64,000 nucleotides of DNA from contig NZ_CCMG01000007.1 in the NCBI RefSeq assembly GCF_000751075.1, positions 1-64,000 on the forward strand, given 5' to 3'. This document shows positions 8,376 through 16,607 of this stretch, in pieces; within the stretch, counting starts at the first letter, position 1; each line of letters begins with the position of its first letter. Below the pieces are notes generated by a model. The model ran no database searches. It saw nothing but the letters and a program-made list of their open reading frames with translations, and had not been told where the DNA came from. Both the position numbers and the translations under genes were made by a program. The DNA comes from Rickettsia tamurae. GTDB taxonomy: Bacteria; Pseudomonadota; Alphaproteobacteria; Rickettsiales; Rickettsiaceae.

Positions 8376-8897
8376 ATGAACAAGCAAGAACTGCGTCTTT
8401 ATTTCAAAGAACTTTTAATAAAAAACCAAGAAAAAATTACTTCCAACTTAGTCAAAAACTCCCTAATCAATAAAATTAGCCGGTTATTACATGAGTTAAA
8501 AGTAAAGACAGTAGGACTTTACTTTCCTCTAAAATACGAAATTAACTTACTTGAAATAACAAACTTACATCCTAAAATAAAATTCTTCTTACCGAAAATT
8601 ATAAAAAATGAGATAAAATATTGTCCTTATCATTATAACGATCAATTGGCTTTAGGGGCTTTTAAAACCTATGAACCTATAAATAATGATTTTTTTATTC
8701 CTGAGTTAGTTATTATCCCAGGACTTGCGTTTAGTAAAGAGGGTTATAGACTTGGATACGGCAAAGGACATTTTGACCGATATCTTAATAATAACCGAAA
8801 TATATTAACCGCCGGAGTTTGTTTAAAAGAACAATTAATAGATAATTTTCTGGTTGAATCTCATGATCGTAAGCTTAAATTTGTGATTTCGGTATAA
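8376..8897 (+). CDS. 5-formyltetrahydrofolate cyclo-ligase
   Basis: 173 residues, ATP-dependent conversion of 5-formyl-THF to 5,10-methenyl-THF. The family signature LGYGKGHFDRYL (residues 138-149) and VIIPGLAFSKEGYRLG are present; the N-terminal KQELRLYFKELL helix is typical. The start MNKQE at 8376 is chosen over an in-frame ATG at 8340, because the twelve codons between are translated family A repeat (DTVVKPRYD). There is no good Shine-Dalgarno sequence, so the insertion may have lowered expression. Confidence 0.9.
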   Translation: MNKQELRLYFKELLIKNQEKITSNLVKNSLINKISRLLHELKVKTVGLYFPLKYEINLLEITNLHPKIKFFLPKIIKNEIKYCPYHYNDQLALGAFKTYEPINNDFFIPELVIIPGLAFSKEGYRLGYGKGHFDRYLNNNRNILTAGVCLKEQLIDNFLVESHDRKLKFVISV

Positions 8898-8954
8898 TAA
8901 CCTTAATTTTTTTAATTGTATAAAATATTATTACAAAAATCAACTTAGGGTAAA

Positions 8955-9214
8955 ATGGTTGATATAATAAAAAAAATTGTCGTATTGATCGGTGTACCTT
9001 TTGCTTTTTTTTTGCACAAGCAGTTGGAGATTGGCTAGAAACAGGACAAGTATCCGGCGATACTCAGACTGGAGATATTTGCTTTCAATTAGCATTGGTA
9101 GGAGTAGGGACACTTATCATAGATCAGACATTTTGTAACTTGCCTGATGATGTATACAACGAATATGTCAAAGTAGTACAAGATAGTGAGATACAAGTTA
9201 CATTAGTTGGCTAA
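8955..9214 (+). pseudogene. Small secreted or membrane protein, frameshifted at a T9 run
   Basis: From ATG 8955, preceded by AGGG, the frame reads MVDIIKKIVVLIGVPFAFF and then derails at nine T (9005-9013). With ten T it continues as FAQAVGDWLETGQVSGDTQT and on through a hydrophobic stretch to TAA at 9212, about 86 residues in all. The N-terminus is a signal peptide or membrane anchor ending near AQA; two cysteines follow. A strong terminator lies just after it, so the transcription unit looks intact. It could be a real frameshift, a sequencing undercall, or a gene rescued by transcriptional slippage. No family is recognised. Confidence 0.6.
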
Positions 9215-9232
9215 TTTTTTCTATTCATATAT

Positions 9233-9267
9233 AGGCTACAAGTTATTTGATTTGTAGCCTTTTTTCT
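9233..9267 (+). terminator. Rho-independent terminator
   Basis: Stem AGGCTACAA (9233-9241) with TTGTAGCCT (9252-9260), nine-base-pair stem, then TTTTTCTT. It is oriented for the small gene at 8955. Confidence 0.8.
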
Positions 9268-10112
9268 TATAAGTTATTACACAAACTTATTATTTCATCT
9301 TTATATTTTTGTTTGTGTAAATATTTGCTTTTTAAATTTAGATTTTTAAAATCCTTGTGATTCAATGGCGGGTATTTACTAAGCTTTATTAAATCTTCAT
9401 CTAAAATAAAATGCTTACGAGGAATATTTATAGTTTGTGCATTCTCTTCACGATAAGCTGCAAGCATTTGAATTTTGTGGTTAAAACTCTCATCATCACT
9501 TCTATATTTTATTTTTTTCCAAGCATCTTTCGGCTCAACCTTATAATTTCTAACATCTAATAAAGAACTAAGAGTAGTTTGATATTTATTAGTTAAATTA
9601 TTTCTAATAATTATATTATTTAACTCTTTATATATCTTATACAAATACTCCACGTCTAACATTGCATAATTTAACATATCACTAGTGATAGGGCGTTTTA
9701 GCCAGTTAGATTTTTGGTAGGTTTTATCGATAGTAATACCGATTAGCTTATAGCAAAGGTCATCATAGCTTAGCTGTTTACCGAATCCGCAAATATTTGC
9801 TGCAATTTGTATATCAAAAACATTAGAAGGTAGTATTTTAAATAAATTATAGAAAATCTCTAAATCTTCACGAGGAGCATGAAATATTTTAGTAATATTA
9901 TTATCTGCAAGCAGCTTATTAAAAATATTCAGATCTAAATTGCTTAATGCATCAATTATTCCGCAATATTCTTCTGCTTTAACTTGAATTATACTAAGCT
10001 GAGCATAATAAGTATAGCGACGCTCAAATTCCGTATCTATGCTTAAGCATGCCTTATTTGCTAACCGGTTACAAAATTCTTCTAATGTTTTTTGATTATC
10101 GATAATTTGCAT
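9267..10112 (-). CDS. rnd: Ribonuclease D
   Basis: 281 residues, DEDD-type 3'-5' exoribonuclease of tRNA 3'-end maturation. Exo I is SIDTEFERR (residues 24-32), Exo II includes IFHAPREDLEIF and Exo III is NYAMLDVEYLYKIY. A shortened HRDC-like tail with NIPRKHFILDEDLIKL follows. At 281 residues it is shorter than the E. coli enzyme (about 375), as usual in Rickettsia. Nine bases separate it from the upstream DUF155 gene on the same strand, which suggests co-transcription. Confidence 0.92.
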   Translation of the reverse strand: MQIIDNQKTLEEFCNRLANKACLSIDTEFERRYTYYAQLSIIQVKAEEYCGIIDALSNLDLNIFNKLLADNNITKIFHAPREDLEIFYNLFKILPSNVFDIQIAANICGFGKQLSYDDLCYKLIGITIDKTYQKSNWLKRPITSDMLNYAMLDVEYLYKIYKELNNIIIRNNLTNKYQTTLSSLLDVRNYKVEPKDAWKKIKYRSDDESFNHKIQMLAAYREENAQTINIPRKHFILDEDLIKLSKYPPLNHKDFKNLNLKSKYLHKQKYKDEIISLCNNL

Positions 10113-10121
10113 AGAAGCTAT

Positions 10122-10952
10122 TTATAAAGCTCCGATAATTTTTAAGAAAAGATTAGTATGAGATAACGACAGGATAACTTCAAGACCGATTAAAATAATA
10201 ATAATCCACTCAAGTTTGGTAGAATGTTTATAATTAAGGTCATTTGAAAGAATGTCTAAAAGTTCATGAATCATATTAAGACGATGATTCATTATATTTT
10301 GCCGTATTTCTATGTCTTGAAACTCTGCTGTCATGAGATATAGAGGCTCATAGCTCGGACGACGCCAAAAGAATTCCGGAGTATCGAATATATCGCTATA
10401 CAAACTGATTGAATAACGCTCGTTAAATAATATACCTATTTGCTGTAATATCTCCTTTTTAGAAAGCGATACGCTACCGGTTCTAGCTAGTTCCTGTTGT
10501 ATAGGGGTTGTCTGAACAATCAAGTTACTAACGGATTGCTCAAGAACGCTAAGTTTAACCGATTGTGCAAGAGCATGGGAAATAGAAAGTTTAACAAAAA
10601 CTGATTTATCGGCTAAGATTATTTTATTCTTTTCTTCATCAATAAATGTTTTCTCGACTTCTGTATTATATTCAAAATAAATATAATCAGACACCGGCTC
10701 TTTAAGCTTGTTCACGGTTACTAAATCAGTATCGCTTAAAACTATTTTTTCTTGAATTTCATCGCCGCCCCAAATAGTTACACAGCCAAACGGAAAGAAA
10801 AATATCTCTATAAAATCAGAATCTTTATTTATCTCTTTCCGAATATATAAAACATCGTCAAAATGTTGAGGTTCAAGACCAATCTTTTTTAAATTAGTAA
10901 CTAGATCACTCATCTTATATTCGGAAGAAGTACAGTAAGATGAACATCTCAT
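10122..10952 (-). CDS. RMND1/Rmd1 (DUF155) family membrane protein
   Basis: 276 residues; an internal start at MSDLVTN (residue 14) is possible. The N-terminal half has FFPFGCVTIWG and the middle has FWRRPSYEPLYLMTAEFQDI, both typical of the DUF155 family, ending in a C-terminal membrane helix (WIIIILIGLEVILSL). Eukaryotic RMND1 and yeast Rmd1-type proteins of this family are mitochondrial or organellar and support mitochondrial translation. The bacterial role is not known. It is upstream of rnd in a probable two-gene unit. Confidence 0.8.
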   Translation of the reverse strand: MRCSSYCTSSEYKMSDLVTNLKKIGLEPQHFDDVLYIRKEINKDSDFIEIFFFPFGCVTIWGGDEIQEKIVLSDTDLVTVNKLKEPVSDYIYFEYNTEVEKTFIDEEKNKIILADKSVFVKLSISHALAQSVKLSVLEQSVSNLIVQTTPIQQELARTGSVSLSKKEILQQIGILFNERYSISLYSDIFDTPEFFWRRPSYEPLYLMTAEFQDIEIRQNIMNHRLNMIHELLDILSNDLNYKHSTKLEWIIIILIGLEVILSLSHTNLFLKIIGAL

Positions 10953-11025
10953 GATTATTAAGTTTAATTTATATAAATTTAGAGTATAGTAGTTAGGAAC
11001 CTATAAAGTCAATAATATTATAATT

Positions 11026-11952
11026 ATGTATGAAATATTAAGTAATAGAGAAGTTATCAAAATAATAGGTTTAGATTCCGTAAAGTTCCTACAAAATCTC
11101 ATTACTAACGACATAAAAAAGAATAATTACTGCTATACTTATTTGCTTAATAATCAAGGAAGATATTTATTTGATTTTTTTGTGTATGTTCCTAACCTTG
11201 AGGAAATTTACCTTGATATTGATAAAAGTAATAAAGCTGCTTTGATAGAGCATTTAAACTTTTATAAATTTCGCTCTAAAATACAAATAATAGATTGCAG
11301 CGAAGAATATAAAGTTATCTACTCACATCAAAAATTAGATATAGACACGCTAGTTACATCTCGTGATCCTCGCTATACTATGCTCGGTTTTCGTTCTATA
11401 TATGAGTTCGGTGTCATACCGCAGCTTGACCGCGGTATCCAGAAAACAATTAAACAAGATTGGATCCCGCGATCAAGTCGCGGGATGACAAGAGTGGAAT
11501 CGGTCCATGCAACAATACCTCCCCGCGAAAGCGGGAATCCAGCTTCTTTTAATGAAAAATTATACCTAGAAGATAAATATAATTTTGCAATAATAGACGG
11601 AGTAGAAGATTTAATCACAGATAAATCTATTCCAAATATGTATGGTGCTGAGGAGTTAAATGCAATTAGTTTTGACAAAGGCTGTTATGTTGGTCAGGAA
11701 GTTATTTCAAGAGCTAAATATCAAGGTGTTATAAGAAGAAAGATATATAAAATTACAGCAGATGAAGATTTATCCTCATTAGTTAAAGATGAAGAAATAC
11801 TCGCAGATAACGATAAAATCGGCGTAATATGCTCAAGTTACCGTAATAAAGCAATCGCCTTAATCAGAGAAGAAAAATATCTTGCCGATAAAGAAGCTGA
11901 TATTACCGTTAAAGGGATTAAAATAAACTTATCTCTCGCACCTTGGTATTAA
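11026..11952 (+). CDS. ygfZ: YgfZ/IBA57-type folate-binding Fe-S protein with translated RPE
   Basis: 308 residues. N-terminal IIGLDSVKFLQNLITNDI and the signature KGCYVGQEVISRAKYQG identify the YgfZ/IBA57 family (tetrahydrofolate-dependent assembly or repair of Fe-S enzymes). Residues about 129-172 are not native: DNA 11412-11542 carries a complete family A repeat, the linker motif and a half family B repeat, all in one open frame (VIPQLDRGIQ..., IPRSSRGMT, PRESGNPAS). The insert falls between the N-terminal domain and the conserved cysteine loop. Both flanks are intact, so the gene is probably functional. Confidence 0.9.
   Translation: MYEILSNREVIKIIGLDSVKFLQNLITNDIKKNNYCYTYLLNNQGRYLFDFFVYVPNLEEIYLDIDKSNKAALIEHLNFYKFRSKIQIIDCSEEYKVIYSHQKLDIDTLVTSRDPRYTMLGFRSIYEFGVIPQLDRGIQKTIKQDWIPRSSRGMTRVESVHATIPPRESGNPASFNEKLYLEDKYNFAIIDGVEDLITDKSIPNMYGAEELNAISFDKGCYVGQEVISRAKYQGVIRRKIYKITADEDLSSLVKDEEILADNDKIGVICSSYRNKAIALIREEKYLADKEADITVKGIKINLSLAPWY
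11412..11490. repeat. RPE family A inside ygfZ
   Basis: TGTCATACCGCAGCTTGACC on the left, GATCAAGTCGCGGGATGACA on the right. It is translated without a stop. Confidence 0.88.
11521..11542. repeat. RPE family B half copy inside ygfZ
   Basis: CCCGCGAAAGCGGGAATCCA, joined to the preceding family A copy through the linker GGTCCATGCAACAATACC (11502-11519). Confidence 0.75.
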
Positions 11953-11990
11953 ATTAATTAACAAAATTTAAATTATTAGTAAATAATCCA

Positions 11991-12019
11991 TTGACATTTA
12001 TTAATACTTTATGTATTTT
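11991..12019 (+). promoter_or_regulatory. Sigma-70 promoter of decayed ankyrin-type gene
   Basis: TTGACA at 11991-11996, 17-bp spacer and TATTTT at 12014-12019. It matches the promoters at 2055 and 3368. The TTG of the -35 box is also the first possible start of the open frame, which therefore should not be used. Confidence 0.65.
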
Positions 12020-12035
12020 AATGACACAAGTAAAA

Positions 12036-12050
12036 ACCATGTTTCATGGT
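12036..12050. promoter_or_regulatory. 15-bp perfect palindrome downstream of promoter 3
   Basis: ACCATGTTTCATGGT, the exact reverse complement of the copy at 2034, 16 bases after the -10 box. Confidence 0.6.
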
Positions 12051-13299
12051 AATTTATTACAAAATATAAATTTTGGTTTTTTTATAGAGAGTCTTTTTCA
12101 ATTGCTAAATTCAAGAAATATACAACAAATACCGTCTATATTAAACGGAACTAATATTAATGAGCTTAATAATTCCAAGCTAAATATTTTTGAAGCTCTT
12201 TGCAGTTTAATGCCTCAACAGCAAAGTCAAACTGCTAAAAATGTATTAGAAAGTACTGCAGTACAAGTATTAAATAAAATGATTTCCAACCCAGAAACTG
12301 ATTGAGATAAAAACGGTAATACCGTTTTTGAATGGGGACTATGGAGTAATAGCACTAAAGTGATAGAAGTATTTCATAATAATTCTCAAATAATGAATAA
12401 ATTTGTTGCAGCTGAAAAAGCACAAATCCAAAATTTTTGGCGTGTTACTATGGAGACGCATATTTCCGATGAATTTCGTGTCGAGCAAATCGAAAAATTT
12501 AAGCTGTTAGGTTTAGATATTAATGATTTTGGTCAAGATAATAATCATGCTGCTTTAATATTCCGTAATAAAGACTTATTTAAATAAATATAAGCTTATT
12601 GCTAATAATCCAAATGATACAAATATAAGTGTATATCAAGCTCAAATAGATAAATATTATAAAATAGTTGAGAACTTACTTAAATTTGAAGCTAACCCTT
12701 CACTTGAGGCAAATAATATATTAAATTTAGTAGCTAACGGTACTTTACAACAAATACAAAATACAATATCTAAAATATCCGACAAAGGTCGTAAGCATAT
12801 AGCTCAAGCAGATTTTAAGGCTTTAATAAGAAAAGTAGAAAAATTAGTAGAAAAAACATTAGAAAATTGTGACCTTGAAAATTCTACCGGCGGTAATAAT
12901 ATGATTGCTACACTTGGTAATATAATATGGTCTATTAAACAAAATATTTTCAAAGCCTCAGATCAAGAAAAAAAATTATTACTTATCAATTTGCATGATC
13001 TACAAAATTTAGCTAAGCTATAATAGAAAAAATAGTAAAACAAAAAGGCTTTAATGCTGAGATTATTGATCAATTTAAATTCCATGCTATAGCATGGCTT
13101 GGTGAATTTGGAACAGAATTCTTAAAAGAATGCATAGAAAATATGAAAACACAAAACCTGATATAAATTTCTGTGATGCCGGTGGTAGAACTACGCTTGA
13201 TTGGTATAGTGATTATAATGCTAAGAAGGTAGTAGAAACTTTAATCGAAAAAGGTGCTGATGTAAATTCTCGATGTGAACAAGATGATAGTTTATCTTA
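12039..13299 (+). pseudogene. Decayed ankyrin-repeat-type protein
   Basis: A reading frame of roughly 420 codons with a nonsense TGA at 12303, frame changes near 12590 and 13020-13160, and several stops. Before the first stop it reads SIFEALCSLMPQQQSQTAKN-like helical sequence. After it comes DKNGNTVFEWGLWSNSTKVI, an ankyrin-like repeat, then a coiled-coil-rich middle (12600-13020), and finally GGRTTLDWYSDYNAKKVV plus ETLIEKGADVNSR, a recognisable ankyrin repeat. Such proteins are commonly secreted effectors in Rickettsia. The start is uncertain: an ATG at 12039 sits inside the palindrome, and one at 12021 is almost on the transcription start. Confidence 0.65.
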
Positions 13300-13314
13300 A
13301 TGTTATTCTCGCGT

Positions 13315-13435
13315 CGTCATTGCGAGCAGTCGTAGACTGCGTGGCAATCCAGAAAAATAATAAAAAAATTCTGTAAATCAGAATTTTTTACTGAATTGCT
13401 TCGTCAATTACTTACGTAATTTCCTCGCAATGACG
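13315..13435. repeat. RPE family C, long form with inner hairpin
   Basis: CGTCATTGCGAGCAGTCGTA on the left, CCTCGCAATGACG on the right. The centre holds AAATTCTG-TAAAT-CAGAATTTTTT, a terminator-like hairpin also found in the copies at 36150 and 58616. The linker motif (13443-13461) follows. Confidence 0.85.
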
Positions 13436-13562
13436 GAAAAATAGATCCACACAACAATGCCAAAGCAGGAATGACATACTTTTTTAACTCCACAAAAATA
13501 TTGTTTGTTTCTTTTTTTATCTTTATTATTATTTGCATAGAAAATCCCTATAACTTAACTCT

Positions 13563-16334
13563 ATGCCAAATATAGATCTCCTCATTTTTACTAGCTTTTT
13601 AGCGATTAATTTGCTAGTTGGACTTCTAAATATCAAAAATATAAAAAATATTCGCGAATATGCGATAGGAAAAAGGAATTTTTCTACAGGTACGATAGTT
13701 GCAACTCTTATTGCTACTTGGATCGGTACTAGTACTTTTTTAATCGATAATTCAAGAATATATACGGATGGATTATTTTACTTATTACCTAGTATATTCG
13801 GTAGCATCGTTAGTTGGTTATTAATTAGTTACTTTATAGCTCCTTGTTTTGAGAATTTTTTGGGCAGCTTATCGGCAGCAGAAATAATAGGGGAGGCGTA
13901 CGGTAACAAAGTTCGTATTCTTACGTCGATAGTTAGTATATTAATGTCTATAGGTAGAATTGCCATGCAATTCCACGTAGCAAGTTTAATATTACAGCTA
14001 TTCTTTAATATTTCAAATTTTTATATAGATTTATGTATAGTCACCGTAATAATAAGTTATTCTGCTTTTGGCGGCGTAAAATCGGTTACTTTTACCGAAG
14101 CCGTACAGTTTTTTACCTATAGTGCAATTATTCCGGTAATAGGAATTGTCGTATGGAATGTTTTTAGCGATCCGCATATAGTTATAGACTCAAACGTACA
14201 AACTCGTCTGACTGATTTACAAGGATTGTTTCACTATACTAGTCCTAAATTTTGGATTTCTTTAAATATTTTTATATATTTTGCGATTCCGTCGCTTGGT
14301 CCTTCAATTTTTCAAAGAGTATTGATGGCAAAAGACACAAAGCAAATATCAAAAACTTTTTTTATTTCGACAATTATTTGTCTTTGTTTATCCGTTTTAT
14401 TTATTTGGATTGTAATATTATTACTATCTCAAGAACCGAGTGTTGACACTAATGAACTGTTTTTACGGATTATTAAAAGTTATATAGGATTTAAGGGGTT
14501 AATCGTCGGCGTTATTATGGCAATGATAATCTCAAGTACTAACTCTTATATTAACGTTGCAGCGGTAACTTTTACTAATGACATCATTAAAAAAGCTTCA
14601 TTAAATTATAATTATATAACCGCAATTACTATAGGATTAATAGGTTTTATTATATCACTCTATACGAAAGATTTAATAAATCTATTTCTATTGTTAACTA
14701 GTATCTATTTACCTCTAATCACTTTGCCGTTAATTTTGTTAATATACGGTTTTAAATCAAGTGCCAAAAGTTTTTTTATCGGTATGATTGCTGCAATATT
14801 AACTATTATATTGTGGCAAATATTTTCTTTAAGAGCAGTTCTAGGTATTTATCCGATACTACCCGCAACTATCGTAAATTTACTCTTTTTCCTTGGAAGC
14901 CATTATATTTTAAAGCAACCCGGAGGGTTTAGTTCTTTAAAAGAGCCGCTAGCCGTTAAAATAATCAGGCAAGAGAGAAAAAGAAAATTTTTGACTTTAT
15001 TTCGTGATCTTAAGAATTTTAACATCTTTAAATATTGGGAAGGTACCCTACCAAATCAAGAAATTACCTATAGTTATGTCGGTATATTTATTTTAATATC
15101 GATGTTCTCATCTTTATATACCACACCGGGTAGCAGAATAATGAACCATTTGGATATATATAATATATATAATATTATTTACCATACCACACTTATAACT
15201 GCTGCAATATTAATCACTTATCCTTTATGGTCTTTAAAGTTTAAAAAGAATTATTATATTATATCTTTATCTTGGTTTGTTGCTACTTTTGTTATATTAA
15301 TATTTTTCGGTAGTTTACTTGTTATATCAAGTAGTTTTGATCAGCTGCAATTAATGTGTTCGATAATTAACTTACTTATAATTGCAACGATATTCAGGTG
15401 GCAAGCTACTTTACTTATGACCGTTACGGGCGTGTTTGCTAGTATAGAGTTTTATAAATATTTTATGGATGAGGAGTTATTAATTAGCATAGATAGTTTT
15501 CAATTTAAAGTAGTATATTTCCTAACCTTATTTAGCAGCCTTTTAATAGTATTCTTAAAACCAAGGCAGGAGCAAGAGAGATTAGTTAACCTAAAAAATA
15601 CCCATTTAGGTAATAGAGTTAATTATAGAGAGCAGGAATTAGAGAAGTTACTTGATTTGAAACATGAGTTCTTACGTAATATAAACCATGAAATCAATAC
15701 GCCGCTAACCGGTATTATTAGCCTTGGTGAAACCTTATGGGCTAATTATGATAAATTTAATGAAGATCAGCGTCGTAATGCCGTAGAGATTATAGCTAAA
15801 AGCTCTACTAGATTAAATAGCTTGATAAATAATATTCTAGATTTTTCAAAATTATCTAGTCTTAATTATGAACTAAATAAAGAAGATATAAACTTAAGCG
15901 AATTGCTACATGAAAGGATTAAAATATGTAAGAAATTATATCTAAACGGCAAAACCTTAAATTTTATATCTGATATTGAAGAAAATATAATATTTAACTG
16001 TGATCCTCATTATATTAAACACACATTCGATAATCTAATAATTAATGCTATTAGCTATTGTAGTGAGGGAATAATAAAAATTGATCTACACATGCAAGAA
16101 AATAATATCTTGTTTAGTATAAAAGACGATGGAATAGGAGTACTGAAAGAGGAATTGCAAAGTATATTCGGCGTATTTGTCGTAAGCTCTAAAACACGTA
16201 CACCGGCAGGAGGTAGAGGAGTAGGGCTTACTCTATGTAAGAAAGTAATAGAACTGCACGCCGGAAAAATTTGGGCAGAAAACGATAAACTGGGGAAGAC
16301 TACTTTTATTTTTACGATGCCTTATACTCGATGA
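13563..16334 (+). CDS. Sodium/solute symporter fused to a histidine kinase
   Basis: 923 residues. Residues about 1-460 form a sodium:solute symporter (SSF/PutP-type) domain with many membrane helices and ATWIGTSTFL and AFGGVKSVTFTEAVQFF. A second group of helices (about 515-680) follows, then a cytoplasmic kinase: H-box KHEFLRNINHEINTPL with phospho-acceptor His709, N-box FDNLIINAISY, G1 KDDGIGV and G2 GGRGVGLTLCKKV. The architecture resembles CbrA-type sensors, in which the transporter domain senses or carries the stimulus. No receiver domain or response regulator is adjacent, so the partner is elsewhere. The last residues YTR and the stop come from a family D repeat. Confidence 0.88.
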   Translation: MPNIDLLIFTSFLAINLLVGLLNIKNIKNIREYAIGKRNFSTGTIVATLIATWIGTSTFLIDNSRIYTDGLFYLLPSIFGSIVSWLLISYFIAPCFENFLGSLSAAEIIGEAYGNKVRILTSIVSILMSIGRIAMQFHVASLILQLFFNISNFYIDLCIVTVIISYSAFGGVKSVTFTEAVQFFTYSAIIPVIGIVVWNVFSDPHIVIDSNVQTRLTDLQGLFHYTSPKFWISLNIFIYFAIPSLGPSIFQRVLMAKDTKQISKTFFISTIICLCLSVLFIWIVILLLSQEPSVDTNELFLRIIKSYIGFKGLIVGVIMAMIISSTNSYINVAAVTFTNDIIKKASLNYNYITAITIGLIGFIISLYTKDLINLFLLLTSIYLPLITLPLILLIYGFKSSAKSFFIGMIAAILTIILWQIFSLRAVLGIYPILPATIVNLLFFLGSHYILKQPGGFSSLKEPLAVKIIRQERKRKFLTLFRDLKNFNIFKYWEGTLPNQEITYSYVGIFILISMFSSLYTTPGSRIMNHLDIYNIYNIIYHTTLITAAILITYPLWSLKFKKNYYIISLSWFVATFVILIFFGSLLVISSSFDQLQLMCSIINLLIIATIFRWQATLLMTVTGVFASIEFYKYFMDEELLISIDSFQFKVVYFLTLFSSLLIVFLKPRQEQERLVNLKNTHLGNRVNYREQELEKLLDLKHEFLRNINHEINTPLTGIISLGETLWANYDKFNEDQRRNAVEIIAKSSTRLNSLINNILDFSKLSSLNYELNKEDINLSELLHERIKICKKLYLNGKTLNFISDIEENIIFNCDPHYIKHTFDNLIINAISYCSEGIIKIDLHMQENNILFSIKDDGIGVLKEELQSIFGVFVVSSKTRTPAGGRGVGLTLCKKVIELHAGKIWAENDKLGKTTFIFTMPYTR

Positions 16335-16448
16335 ACTTCAAAAATTGACTACGTCGTCTTATAAGAGCTGCGGTGCTCACGTATTAAGTATACGCTCCGC
16401 TCCTCGCCTTATAGACTCTTTGCTCTTTTTGAAGTTGATCTTCGTATA
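16323..16448. repeat. Family D repeat, copy 2
   Basis: TATACTCGATGAACTTCAAA at the left, GAAGTTGATCTTCGTATA at the right. The left terminal repeat supplies the final codons and TGA stop of the kinase gene. Confidence 0.85.
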
Positions 16449-16464
16449 ACTATTATGATTTTAA

Positions 16465-16492
16465 TGTCATTCCCGCAAAAGCGGGAATCCAG
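16465..16492. repeat. RPE family B, single arm
   Basis: TGTCATTCCCGCAAAAGCGG followed by GAATCCAG. Confidence 0.75.
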
Positions 16493-16502
16493 TACTTTTT
16501 GC

Positions 16503-16602
16503 TGTCATCCCGTGGCTTGGACCACGGCATCCAAAAAACAACTTATAACACGCACTTTTCAACATTTTTATCTAGATACCGTGGTCAAGCCACGGGATGA
16601 CA
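16503..16602. repeat. RPE family A, complete copy
   Basis: TGTCATCCCGTGGCTTGGAC on the left, GGTCAAGCCACGGGATGACA on the right. It ends five bases before the ATG of the ldcA pseudogene. Confidence 0.85.
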
Positions 16603-16607
16603 TTATT

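Noticed and set aside
11373-11678. Minus-strand open frame in ygfZ
   Set aside because: It is the reverse reading of the palindromic repeat insert, which is open on both strands.
11991-12038. TTG start for the ankyrin-type gene
   Set aside because: TTG belongs to the -35 box of a promoter whose transcription start would lie downstream of it.
16455-16607. Open frame before the ldcA pseudogene
   Set aside because: It consists of family B and A repeat sequence that happens to lack stops; only the codons from 16608 are ldcA.
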